Shown piece after piece: positions 57,008 to 64,000 of a stretch of 64,000 nt of DNA. The DNA comes from Mesorhizobium denitrificans. GTDB taxonomy: Bacteria > Pseudomonadota > Alphaproteobacteria > Rhizobiales > Rhizobiaceae. The first letter of the stretch is position 1, and every line of letters starts with the position of its first letter. The notes under the pieces were generated by a model, which had not been told where the DNA came from, searched no databases, and saw only the letters and a program-made list of their open reading frames with translations. The position numbers and the translations under genes are program-made. The stretch spans positions 186,001 through 250,000 of the forward strand of contig NZ_QURN01000003.1 in the NCBI RefSeq assembly GCF_003403035.1. The letters run 5' to 3'.

Positions 57008-57739
57008 ATGAGCAATGTGCGGAAAGATGTTCATACGGCGGGTATCCCGGTGCTTTGCGTTTCATGCGAAGCGCGCCACCGTGGTGTTTGCGGCGCGCTC
57101 AACCCTGAGCAGCTTCTGACACTCGCGAAGTCCTCTTCGATACACCGCACGGCTGAGGGCGAAGTGCTGGTGGGCGACGCTCAGGACGTCGAACGCTACT
57201 CCAATGTTCTCGGCGGCGTGGTGAAGCTGACCAAGACCCTGTCTGACGGTCGGCAGCAGATTGTTGGTCTGCAATTCGCACCGGATTTCGTCGGCAGGCC
57301 GTTCAAGACGGAAAGCGTGCTTACGGCAGAAGCGGCGACAGAGGTTGATCTGTGCTCATTTCCACGTCGGGTCGTTGAAAAAATGATGGCCGACCAGCCG
57401 GATCTGCAGCGTCGCCTGCTCGACCAAACGCTGAAAGAACTCGATCAGGCGCGCGACTGGATGGTGATGCTGGGGCGCAAGACGGCTGCAGAGAAGGTCG
57501 CCAGCTTTCTTCTGATGATCGCGCGCAATATCCGCCCCAGTACCGACCCGGATGCCCACAGCGCATCTTTCGATCTGCCGCTCTCGCGCGCCGACATCGC
57601 AGACTTTCTTGGGCTCACCATCGAAACCGTTAGCCGACAAATGACGCGTTTGCGCACAGAGCACATAATTCGCATCGAGAACAATCGGCACGTCATTATC
57701 GAAGACTTCAATCGTCTCGTTATACGTGCTGGCGATTGA
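57008..57739 (+). CDS. fnrN: Crp/Fnr family regulator FnrN
   Basis: 243 residues. N-terminal cysteines C17, C20 and C28 (CVSCEARHRGVCG) plus C116 (DLCSFPRR) match the oxygen-labile [4Fe-4S] ligands of FNR. The cyclic-nucleotide-binding-like beta roll is about 35-130, the dimer helix follows, and the helix-turn-helix is DIADFLGLTIETVSRQMTRLR, with the ETVSR of FNR proteins. It should activate low-oxygen genes. It starts 56 bases after the cyclase stop in the same direction, which may be coincidental. Confidence 0.92.
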   Translation: MSNVRKDVHTAGIPVLCVSCEARHRGVCGALNPEQLLTLAKSSSIHRTAEGEVLVGDAQDVERYSNVLGGVVKLTKTLSDGRQQIVGLQFAPDFVGRPFKTESVLTAEAATEVDLCSFPRRVVEKMMADQPDLQRRLLDQTLKELDQARDWMVMLGRKTAAEKVASFLLMIARNIRPSTDPDAHSASFDLPLSRADIADFLGLTIETVSRQMTRLRTEHIIRIENNRHVIIEDFNRLVIRAGD

Positions 57740-57753
57740 TTGACCTGAATCAA
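57740..57753. promoter_or_regulatory. FNR/FixK-type anaerobox upstream of hemN
   Basis: TTGACCTGAATCAA fits TTGAT-N4-ATCAA with one mismatch (TTGAC). Its centre is about 62 bases before the hemN ATG, a place suited to activation. It begins directly after the fnrN stop, so FnrN probably controls hemN. Confidence 0.75.
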
Positions 57754-57808
57754 CGTCAAGACGCAGCGCGCATGGCAAAGACTGGCATCTGCAACGCAGA
57801 GGAATGCC

Positions 57809-59149
57809 ATGACCGCTTCGTCACACCGCGCGATTGAAACCAACGTTCCGCGCTATACGAGTTACCCAACCGCACCGCATTTTCACAAGGGGGTGGGTGC
57901 AGGGACAGTTGCGGGCTGGCTGGATGCAATCCCGCAAGGCGACGCGCTCTCGCTTTACCTGCACATTCCGTATTGCGACCGGCTCTGCTGGTTTTGCGCG
58001 TGTCATACGAAGCAGACACTGCGCTATGATCCGGTGAGCGAATATCTGCAAGCACTACATGCAGAAATTCGTACGGTCGGTGCGCGCATTGCTGGACGTG
58101 CAGCCGTGCGCGCGATCCACTGGGGCGGCGGTTCGCCAACCATGCTGAAGCCGGAGGATATGAAGGCGCTGCGGGCGGAAATAGACAAGGCCTTCGCTGT
58201 TGCGCCGGACGTCGAATTCAGCATCGAGATCGACCCCAACGATATGGGGGACGAGCGGCTGGATATGCTGGCCGAAATCGGGATGAACCGCGCCAGCCTT
58301 GGCGTGCAGGATTTTGACGAACGCGTGCAGAAGGCAATCAATCGCGACCAAAGCTTTGAACTCACGGCCGGAATTGTGGAAGGATTGCGCGAACGCGGCG
58401 TGCGGTCCGTCAATCTCGATCTGCTTTACGGCTTGCCGCACCAGACCCTGAACACGCTGGCTGCAACTCTGGATCAGGCGCTTTCACTACGGCCAGACAG
58501 GATTGCGCTGTTCGGCTATGCACATGTGCCGTGGTTCAAAAAGCACCAGACGATGATTGATGAAGAGGCCTTGCCGAAGGGACTTGAACGTCTGGCGCAG
58601 GCGCGCGCCGCCGCGCAGCGCGTTGTCGCTGAAGGATATGAGGCCATTGGCATCGACCACTTTGCCCTGCCCGGCGACAGCCTCGCTATCGCCGCACGCC
58701 AGGGGCGGCTGCGGCGCAATTTCCAGGGTTATACCGACGATCGTTGCGAGACGCTGATCGGTCTTGGACCTTCCTCCGTGAGCCGCTATCGCGATGGATA
58801 TGCGCAGAACATCGTAGCCACCGCAGACTATTGCCGCGTCGTTTCAGATGGCGAGTTGGCGGCGGCGCGCGGGATCGCATTTTCCGACGATGACCGGATG
58901 CGTGGGTGGGCAATCGAGCGACTGATGTGCGATTTTGCACTCAGCACGCGCGGGCTGCTCGACCGCTTCGGCCCTCCTGCTCAGGCGTTATTGGCAGAAG
59001 CGACGATTTTAGCGCAATCGCCAATGTCGGGGTTGAGGCAGGATGGCGACCTTTTCACCATTACGGACCAGACCATGACACGTCTGGTTGCTTCGCATTT
59101 CGATCCCTATTTCGCGAAGGGCGGCGCGCGCCATTCGGTTGCGGTTTAA
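57809..59149 (+). CDS. hemN: Oxygen-independent coproporphyrinogen III oxidase
   Basis: 446 residues. A radical SAM enzyme that decarboxylates coproporphyrinogen III in haem synthesis when oxygen is low. The cluster motif is C56, C60, C63 with C65 in YLHIPYCDRLCWFCACH, the HemN-specific form. The segment WGGGSPTMLKPEDM and the C-terminal HemN domain (RGIAFSDDDRMRGWAIERLMCDF) confirm a true HemN rather than a HemW-like protein. It has an FNR-type box upstream and follows fnrN, which makes functional sense. Confidence 0.95.
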   Translation: MTASSHRAIETNVPRYTSYPTAPHFHKGVGAGTVAGWLDAIPQGDALSLYLHIPYCDRLCWFCACHTKQTLRYDPVSEYLQALHAEIRTVGARIAGRAAVRAIHWGGGSPTMLKPEDMKALRAEIDKAFAVAPDVEFSIEIDPNDMGDERLDMLAEIGMNRASLGVQDFDERVQKAINRDQSFELTAGIVEGLRERGVRSVNLDLLYGLPHQTLNTLAATLDQALSLRPDRIALFGYAHVPWFKKHQTMIDEEALPKGLERLAQARAAAQRVVAEGYEAIGIDHFALPGDSLAIAARQGRLRRNFQGYTDDRCETLIGLGPSSVSRYRDGYAQNIVATADYCRVVSDGELAAARGIAFSDDDRMRGWAIERLMCDFALSTRGLLDRFGPPAQALLAEATILAQSPMSGLRQDGDLFTITDQTMTRLVASHFDPYFAKGGARHSVAV

Positions 59150-59152
59150 CGC

Positions 59153-59590
59153 TTACTCGGGCGAAGCGATAACGCCCTTCTTGAGAAGCAAATTGCCGTA
59201 ATGTCGCGTTTCGCCGGTCTGGACGATAGCGAATGCGGCTCGCGCGCGCTCGTAGAACGCGAAGCGTTCCAACGGCTTGATGGCGGCAGGCTTGTCCGCG
59301 ACTTCGTCGATGACGCTCTGCATAAGCGCAACAACGGGCGGCAGCGTATTTGCGTCGCCCACAATCGCCATGCTGCACACGGGATCGTCCACGAAATCGT
59401 CGAGCGGCATGACGCTCAATATTGCACGCGTGACTTGCGGCGCGCTCAAACCATCGAGCCGTACAAGTTCGGCAGCGCAGGATTCGGCGGGGAAATTTGC
59501 ATCGGCGATGACGATGTCGTCGCCATGGCCCATCGCGCGCAAAATGCGCAGCAACTCGGGCGAAAGAACCGGATCAATACCACGCAGCAT
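59153..59590 (-). CDS. fucU: RbsD/FucU family sugar mutarotase
   Basis: 145 residues. Interconverts anomers of L-fucose or a related sugar. The RbsD/FucU core reads LSPELLRILRAMGHGDDIVIADANFPAESCA with the catalytic histidine in GHGD. The ATG (59588-59590) overlaps the stop of the aldo/keto reductase gene as ATGA, so translation is coupled. The combination of mutarotase, aldo/keto reductase and an RbsABC-type importer is typical of L-fucose or aldose pathways. The exact sugar is inferred. Confidence 0.87.
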   Translation of the reverse strand: MLRGIDPVLSPELLRILRAMGHGDDIVIADANFPAESCAAELVRLDGLSAPQVTRAILSVMPLDDFVDDPVCSMAIVGDANTLPPVVALMQSVIDEVADKPAAIKPLERFAFYERARAAFAIVQTGETRHYGNLLLKKGVIASPE

Positions 59591-60624
59591 CAGGTTTCTC
59601 CCGGAACCGGAGCGTTCTTGCGTATCAGCCCGGCCAGCTTGAGATCGTCCCAAAGACCTGTCGGCAGTTCGCGCGAAAATAGCTCGACATTGGCGAATAC
59701 TTCCGCACGGCTCGCGGCGCCGGGGATGATGGTTTTGATCGCCGGATGTCCCGCCGGGAATTGTAGAGCAGCCTCGATGAGACGCACGCCGTGTTCCCTA
59801 CACACGGTTTCCAGCCTGCGCACGCGCTCCAGAATTTCAGGCGATGCGGGAGCATAATTATAGCGCGCGCCTTCGACTGGACCTGTTGCCAAAATCCCCG
59901 AATTGTAAGGCCCGCCAAGCATGATGCCGACATCGCGCTTGACGCATTCCGGCAGAAAACTTTCGAGCGCATCCTGTTCGAGCAGAGTGTAGCGACCTGC
60001 CAGCAGGAAGCAGTCGAAATCGCCCATGCCGAGCAGGGTTTGACAAACCTGCCACTCGTTCACCCCTGCTCCGAACGCCTTGATGGCACCTGAATCTCTA
60101 AGCTCGACAAGCGCGCGATAGCCACCGCGGTCAAAGAGTTCGCGAACGCGCGCATCACTGGCTGCGCGGGAACCATGCGTAAAGGAATCGACATCGTGAA
60201 CGAACAGGATATCTACCGCTTCAAGGCCCAGCCGTTCGAGGCTTGCTGCGTGGCTGCGCATGACGCCGTCGTATGAATAGTCGTAGACGATGCGTTTTTG
60301 CGGCACGTCGACAAAGGCTTCGGGCGTAACGTCCTGTGGGTCGCAATCTTCCAGCAACCGGCCAACCTTCGTCGAAACCGTAAGCTCTGAACGTTCAAAA
60401 TGCTTGAATGCTTCGCCCATACGCATTTCCGAGCGACCCAGACCATATTGGGGCGACGTATCGAAATAGCGGATGCCGGACACCCACGCCGCTTGCAGGG
60501 CAGCGTGCGCATCCGCATCATCTATCTTGCGATAGAGATTGCCGAGCGGCGCGCCGCCGAACCCAAGACGGGTCAGCGGCACAGGTCGCTTGCTGCTTAA
60601 TTGAACCAACTCGGCAGGGTTCAT
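59590..60624 (-). CDS. Aldo/keto reductase (L-fucose or D-threo-aldose 1-dehydrogenase-like)
   Basis: 344 residues of the AKR (beta/alpha)8 fold. Catalytic tetrad elements: D in FDTSPQYG, Tyr in the same segment (SPQYGLG), K in STKVGR, and H in DILFVHDVD. The long form with VPQKRIVYDYSYDGVMRSHAASLERLGL matches the D-threo-aldose/L-fucose 1-dehydrogenase group, making a lactone from the pyranose. GGGAGG lies 11 bases before the ATG. Strong hairpins separate it from the substrate-binding protein upstream. Confidence 0.9.
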   Translation of the reverse strand: MNPAELVQLSSKRPVPLTRLGFGGAPLGNLYRKIDDADAHAALQAAWVSGIRYFDTSPQYGLGRSEMRMGEAFKHFERSELTVSTKVGRLLEDCDPQDVTPEAFVDVPQKRIVYDYSYDGVMRSHAASLERLGLEAVDILFVHDVDSFTHGSRAASDARVRELFDRGGYRALVELRDSGAIKAFGAGVNEWQVCQTLLGMGDFDCFLLAGRYTLLEQDALESFLPECVKRDVGIMLGGPYNSGILATGPVEGARYNYAPASPEILERVRRLETVCREHGVRLIEAALQFPAGHPAIKTIIPGAASRAEVFANVELFSRELPTGLWDDLKLAGLIRKNAPVPGET

Positions 60625-60648
60625 GTTCGATATCGCCTCCCGGAATCA

Positions 60649-60701
60649 GGCAGGCACCCGCCCGCCAACGGTTGTGCCTGCCTGCCCTCCGCGCAGCGGA
60701 G
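60649..60701. other. Intercistronic stem-loops after the sugar-binding protein gene
   Basis: GGCAGGCAC (60649-60657) / GTGCCTGCC (60674-60682) is a perfect 9-bp stem; CTCCGC (60687-60692) / GCGGAG (60696-60701) is a second hairpin with a GCA loop. They lie just 3' of the binding-protein gene, a pattern that usually raises its mRNA level over the downstream genes. Confidence 0.75.
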
Positions 60702-60730
60702 CGCCCTTTCGAGCGCCCCGCGGCAAAGGC

Positions 60731-61696
60731 CTACATGCCCTTTGATTTCAGGATTGCTTCAGCGTTTTCAGAAGTCACCTTCTCTGTCGGCAAGGTGATG
60801 GTCTTTTCGACCTTTTCGCCATTCAGGAACTTGATGGCCTGACGAAGGCCCTCAGCACCCGGCGTCGCATAGAGGAAGGTGGCGGTAAGCTCGCCATTCT
60901 TCACCCAGGTAACGCCCTCGGCCGGAAGCGCATCAATACCGATGAACTTGATTTCCTTCTCACGGCCGGCGTCCTTCGCTGCCAGATAAGCGCCATAGGC
61001 CATCGGGTCGTTGTGACCATAGACGAGGTCGATCTTCTCATTGCTGCGCAGAGCGTTGGCCATGATGTTGTAGGCTTGGTCCTGCTTCCAGTCGCCGGAC
61101 TGCTGGTCAAGCAGATTCTTGATGCCGGGTTCCTTGTCGGTAAATTCGTGGAAGCCGTCATGACGGTCATGCGCGGGTTGCGTGCCCATGCCACCCCAGA
61201 TTTCGACGACATTGCCCTGCGCCTTGCCGGCTCCACCCAGAAGCTCGACAGCATATTCGCCAGCCGCGCGACCGATCAGCTTGTTATCGCCGCCGACGAA
61301 CTGCGTGTACTTGTCTGTCTCGACGTTGCGGTCGAGAACGAATACGGGGATTTTCGCGTCGATTGCCTGAAGCACCACGCCCGTGAGGCCAGCGGATTCC
61401 TTCGGCGAAATCAGCAGCGCGTCGACCTCTTGGCGAATGAGATTTTCGACATCGGCAACCTGCTTTTCTGTCTTGTCTTCGCCGTCGGTGATGATGAGCT
61501 CGACCTCTGGGTGCTTCGCCGCTTCTGCGATGATGTCCTTGTTGAATTGGGCGCGCCATGGCTCGATCGTGGTTGCCTGACTGAAGCCGATCTTGAATTT
61601 CTTGTCCTGCGCAAATGCGTTCTGGCTGGCGGTCAGCGCGGTGGTGGCCGTCAATGCGGCAATGGCTGCAAGTCCGATAAGGTCACGACGTTTCAT
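60731..61696 (-). CDS. Sugar ABC transporter periplasmic binding protein (RbsB-like)
   Basis: 321 residues. Signal peptide about 1-28 (LTASQNAFAQ), then a two-lobe periplasmic binding fold (peripla_BP_4): KIGFSQATTIEPWRAQFNKDI, VDALLISPKESAGLTG, GGDNKLIGRAAGEY and YGHNDPMAYGAYLAAKDAG. The ATG at 61696 overlaps the permease stop by 4 bases (ATGA). Known relatives bind ribose, fucose, galactofuranose and similar sugars. Expressed with the ATPase and permease upstream. Confidence 0.92.
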   Translation of the reverse strand: MKRRDLIGLAAIAALTATTALTASQNAFAQDKKFKIGFSQATTIEPWRAQFNKDIIAEAAKHPEVELIITDGEDKTEKQVADVENLIRQEVDALLISPKESAGLTGVVLQAIDAKIPVFVLDRNVETDKYTQFVGGDNKLIGRAAGEYAVELLGGAGKAQGNVVEIWGGMGTQPAHDRHDGFHEFTDKEPGIKNLLDQQSGDWKQDQAYNIMANALRSNEKIDLVYGHNDPMAYGAYLAAKDAGREKEIKFIGIDALPAEGVTWVKNGELTATFLYATPGAEGLRQAIKFLNGEKVEKTITLPTEKVTSENAEAILKSKGM

Positions 61697-63009
61697 TTGA
61701 CATTTCCTCCGGTTTTTTGGGCAAGTATTTGTTCTTGCGTGCCCCTGTCTGTGGACACGTCTTTCCGCGCAGGCGAACCGAGTGCCGGGCGCAGGAAGCT
61801 GAGCATATCGAGGGCGTTGCGCTCCTGAACGAGGACAGTGCCCACGATGATCAAGCCCTTCAGCACGAGCTGAAGATTGGAATTGATGTTGTGCAGTTGC
61901 AGGATGTTCGACAGCAGGCCGAAAATGAGCACACCGCAAAACGTGCCAGCCATCGAGCCGCGCCCACCCATCAGGCTTGTGCCGCCGATGACAACTGCCG
62001 CGATGGCGTCCAGTTCGAGGCCAGCGCCGGCATCGGGCTTACCCTGCCGGTATTGCGCGACATAAAGGACAGCGGCGATGCCAGCCAGCAGGCCGGAAAA
62101 GGCATAGGTCGCGATTTTCACCTTGCCTGCATCAATGCCGGAAAGCCGCGCAGCCTCCTCATTGCCACCTATCGCATAGACATATCGGCCAAAGGGCGTG
62201 AACCGCAGCGCGGCGGCATAAATCGTGATGGCCGCGATGAAGAACAGGCCCGGCATCGGCACCACACCGAACACCAGCGAACGCAGAACGTCGAATTCCG
62301 CAACTGCGTTGCTGCCCGTGTAAACGGGCAGGACGGCGTTGTTTTGCCCGGCGGTTAGACGCGCGATACCGAGCGCGGTTACCATCATCGCCAGGGTCAC
62401 GATGAACGGCTGCAACCTGCCGCCGACGATGATGATGCCGTTAATCGCGCCAAAGCAGAAACCAACGCAGGGCGCGACGATCAATACGCCGAGCACGCCG
62501 AATTTCGTGGGGATCTGCGGTATCAAATACCAAAGCAGCAGAGCCGCGAGAATCAAGCCGACGACAAGCGGGACAATAAGGCCGCGCGTGCGGTCCAGCG
62601 TGACGTCACGACCGGGATCAATGCCGATGTGCTGCTTTTCAAGGTTGGTGAACACAAAGCGCGTAATGGCGAAGCCAATGGTGAGCGCGACAATGCCCGC
62701 CATCGGCAGGCCGAAAGCGACAGCAGGCGTATCGCCCGGCACGGTCAGCAACATTGCGCAGACCACCGAGCAAATCGCCATGATCGAACCCACGGAAAGG
62801 TCTATGCCGCCCGTTATGATGACCGCAGTCATGCCTGTCGCGATGAGGCCCGTGGTTGAAACCTGCCGGAGAACGTCCAGCAAGTTACCGGAGGACAGGA
62901 AGATGTTGTTCCCCTTGGAACTGACCGGCGACAGAAACACGCCGACAAGGAATATCGCGATCAGCCCCCAATAGAGCTTGGTGCGGGAGATCATGCGCAA
63001 TGCGCTCAC
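61693..63009 (-). CDS. Sugar ABC transporter permease (RbsC-like)
   Basis: 438 residues, BPD_transp_2 family, about ten membrane helices. The segment GMTAVIITGGIDLSVGSIMA near residue 62 and GRYVYAIGGNEEAARLSGI with GTSLMGGRGSMAGTFCGVLI at the cytoplasmic face bind the ATPase. A central insertion (TNLEKQHIGIDPGRDVTLDRTRGL, about 125-150) makes it longer than E. coli RbsC (321), as in other Rhizobiales sugar permeases. It overlaps both neighbours by 4 bases. Confidence 0.93.
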   Translation of the reverse strand: MSALRMISRTKLYWGLIAIFLVGVFLSPVSSKGNNIFLSSGNLLDVLRQVSTTGLIATGMTAVIITGGIDLSVGSIMAICSVVCAMLLTVPGDTPAVAFGLPMAGIVALTIGFAITRFVFTNLEKQHIGIDPGRDVTLDRTRGLIVPLVVGLILAALLLWYLIPQIPTKFGVLGVLIVAPCVGFCFGAINGIIIVGGRLQPFIVTLAMMVTALGIARLTAGQNNAVLPVYTGSNAVAEFDVLRSLVFGVVPMPGLFFIAAITIYAAALRFTPFGRYVYAIGGNEEAARLSGIDAGKVKIATYAFSGLLAGIAAVLYVAQYRQGKPDAGAGLELDAIAAVVIGGTSLMGGRGSMAGTFCGVLIFGLLSNILQLHNINSNLQLVLKGLIIVGTVLVQERNALDMLSFLRPALGSPARKDVSTDRGTQEQILAQKTGGNVK

Positions 63010-64000
63010 GCCGCGGCCCTCCCCGACGCGTGAGGGGCGGCAAGCTGCATTACACGTTGTTCCGTTGCGTCTTCTCGTGTGAGCGTGCCGCGCTGCCGCC
63101 CCTCCGCCATGACCAATATCCTGTCGGACAAAAGCAGGAGTTCGGGCATTTCCGAACTGACGACCGCAACTGCGATTTTCTCATCTCGGGCAAGGCGGAA
63201 GATCAAATCGTAAATCTCGCGTTTGGCGCCAACATCTATGCCTCGGGTTGGCTCATCCAACAGAAGGATTCTCGGCCGGGTTGCCAACCATTTGCCGATC
63301 ACGACCTTCTGCTGATTGCCGCCTGACAAACTGCCCGCAGGCTGATCCGTTCCCGCGCAGCGAATACCCAACGACTTGACTGCGCCGGACGCAAGCTTTG
63401 CCTCTTCGCCGAAAGCGCGCAGTCCGAATTTCGATAAGCGGGCCAGAACCGGTAGTGCGACGTTGTCCTTGATCGAAGCATGCAGATGGAGGCCTTCGGA
63501 TTTGCGGTCCTCTGTGACCAGCGCTAGTCCCTTGCGGCGGGCGTCTCGCGGCGATGCAAAATGCACGCGTTCACCGTCAACGAAAATCTCGCCGCCAACA
63601 CGGCCTTCCGTCGAGCCAAAAATGGATTCGAGAATTTCCGTACGGCCCGAACCAAGCAACCCGCCTATGCCCAGAATTTCGCCGGGGTGCAGATCAAAGC
63701 TCACGCCTTTCAGCACTTCGCGCCATTCGCGCCGGTGCGGGATTGAAAGCGTGAGGTCGCGCACGGAAAGCACGGGCGATTTGTGAATCTCTGCTTTGCC
63801 TATGTTGGCGGAGAGCAGATTGCGCCCGACCATCGCGGCAATGATGTCGTCTTGCGTCATTCCCGACATGTCGCGGGTGAGCACATGGCGACCATCGCGA
63901 AACACCGTCACGCGATCCGCGAGTTCCATCACCTCGTCCAGTCGGTGCGAAATGTAGACGATGGCCACGCCCTGCGAAGCCAACTGGCGGACGATGCGGA
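63006..64000 (-). CDS. Sugar ABC transporter ATPase (RbsA-like), 5' part outside the window
   Basis: The gene runs off the end of the window; about 331 codons are visible. They cover the end of the first nucleotide-binding domain (H-loop in VYISHRLDEV near the upstream edge) and the whole second domain: ILGIGGLLGSGRTEI (degenerate P-loop), LSGGNQQKV signature, LLLDEPTRGIDVG Walker B. The second P-loop GLLGSGRTE lacks the usual GKST, normal for this family, which hydrolyses ATP with the first domain. Co-transcribed with the permease (4-base overlap). Confidence 0.92.
   Translation of the reverse strand, partial: RIVRQLASQGVAIVYISHRLDEVMELADRVTVFRDGRHVLTRDMSGMTQDDIIAAMVGRNLLSANIGKAEIHKSPVLSVRDLTLSIPHRREWREVLKGVSFDLHPGEILGIGGLLGSGRTEILESIFGSTEGRVGGEIFVDGERVHFASPRDARRKGLALVTEDRKSEGLHLHASIKDNVALPVLARLSKFGLRAFGEEAKLASGAVKSLGIRCAGTDQPAGSLSGGNQQKVVIGKWLATRPRILLLDEPTRGIDVGAKREIYDLIFRLARDEKIAVAVVSSEMPELLLLSDRILVMAEGRQRGTLTREDATEQRVMQLAAPHASGRAAA

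Noticed and set aside
63006-63983. A complete short ABC ATPase starting at 63983
   Set aside because: The frame stays open to the window edge and the visible start matches the end of a first nucleotide-binding domain, so it is the truncated RbsA-type protein.
1-64000. CRISPR arrays, insertion sequences, prophage
   Set aside because: No regularly spaced direct repeats, transposase or phage structural gene was seen.

Overview
The window reads as a chromosomal segment of an alphaproteobacterium of the order Hyphomicrobiales (Rhizobiales). Pointers are the block dxs / xseB / histone-deacetylase-like / ribB / aroC, a RibB with a degenerate GTP-cyclohydrolase-II domain, small proteins largely confined to the order (BA14K, DUF1344, DUF6101), the split b/b' ATP-synthase operon atpI-B-E-F'-F, BacA, FnrN, and scattered CCCTCATCC...GGATGAGGG palindromes. 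A Mesorhizobium/Phyllobacterium/Brucella-like host fits; I cannot fix the genus from sequence alone. No rRNA, tRNA, CRISPR array, transposase or prophage was seen.

Layout. 1-6.3 kb: a minus-strand block of isoprenoid, riboflavin and chorismate genes (dxs cut by the window edge, pirin, xseB, HDAC-like, ribBX, aroC). 6.4-11.1 kb: DUF1344, histidine phosphatase, fabI, a CbpA-type J-protein, a lipoprotein, pdxH, BA14K. 11.2-17.5 kb: a beta-oxidation pair (enoyl-CoA hydratase plus long acyl-CoA dehydrogenase, with a LiuR-like operator), GH25 lysozyme, purD, ubiA. 17.5-17.8 kb: a gene-free stretch with nested inverted repeats that looks like a structured RNA. 17.8-25.6 kb: DUF6101, FAD-linked 2-hydroxyacid dehydrogenase, tsaC/sua5, glyS, glyQ, membrane protein. 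25.9-36.4 kb: TPR-LysM protein, an AT-richer glycosyltransferase, ispB, DUF2007, tRNA methyltransferase, S49 protease, ispE, moaB, PA0069-type radical SAM, rnhB. 36.4-46.6 kb: palindromic repeats, M29 aminopeptidase, FAD oxidoreductase, arsC-like, F0 operon, cell-wall hydrolase, der, TPR anchor protein. 46.7-50.3 kb: polysaccharide deacetylase, bacA, MFS transporter.

The most unusual region is 50.4-57.0 kb. A likely small RNA with a C-rich loop precedes a membrane protein resembling the Pycsar effector PycTM. Transcribed away from it is a two-gene operon: a 1230-residue outer-membrane protein joining FecR, TPR and beta-barrel parts, translationally coupled (overlapping TGATG) to a CHASE2 class III cyclase with every adenylate-cyclase residue present. 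This can be read as an envelope sensor that makes cAMP, with a possible cyclic-nucleotide-responsive membrane effector alongside.

57.0-59.1 kb holds fnrN and hemN with an FNR/FixK box in front of hemN. 59.2-64.0 kb holds an RbsABC-type sugar transporter, aldo/keto reductase and FucU/RbsD mutarotase on the minus strand, probably for uptake and oxidation of L-fucose or a related sugar; the ATPase gene runs off the window end.
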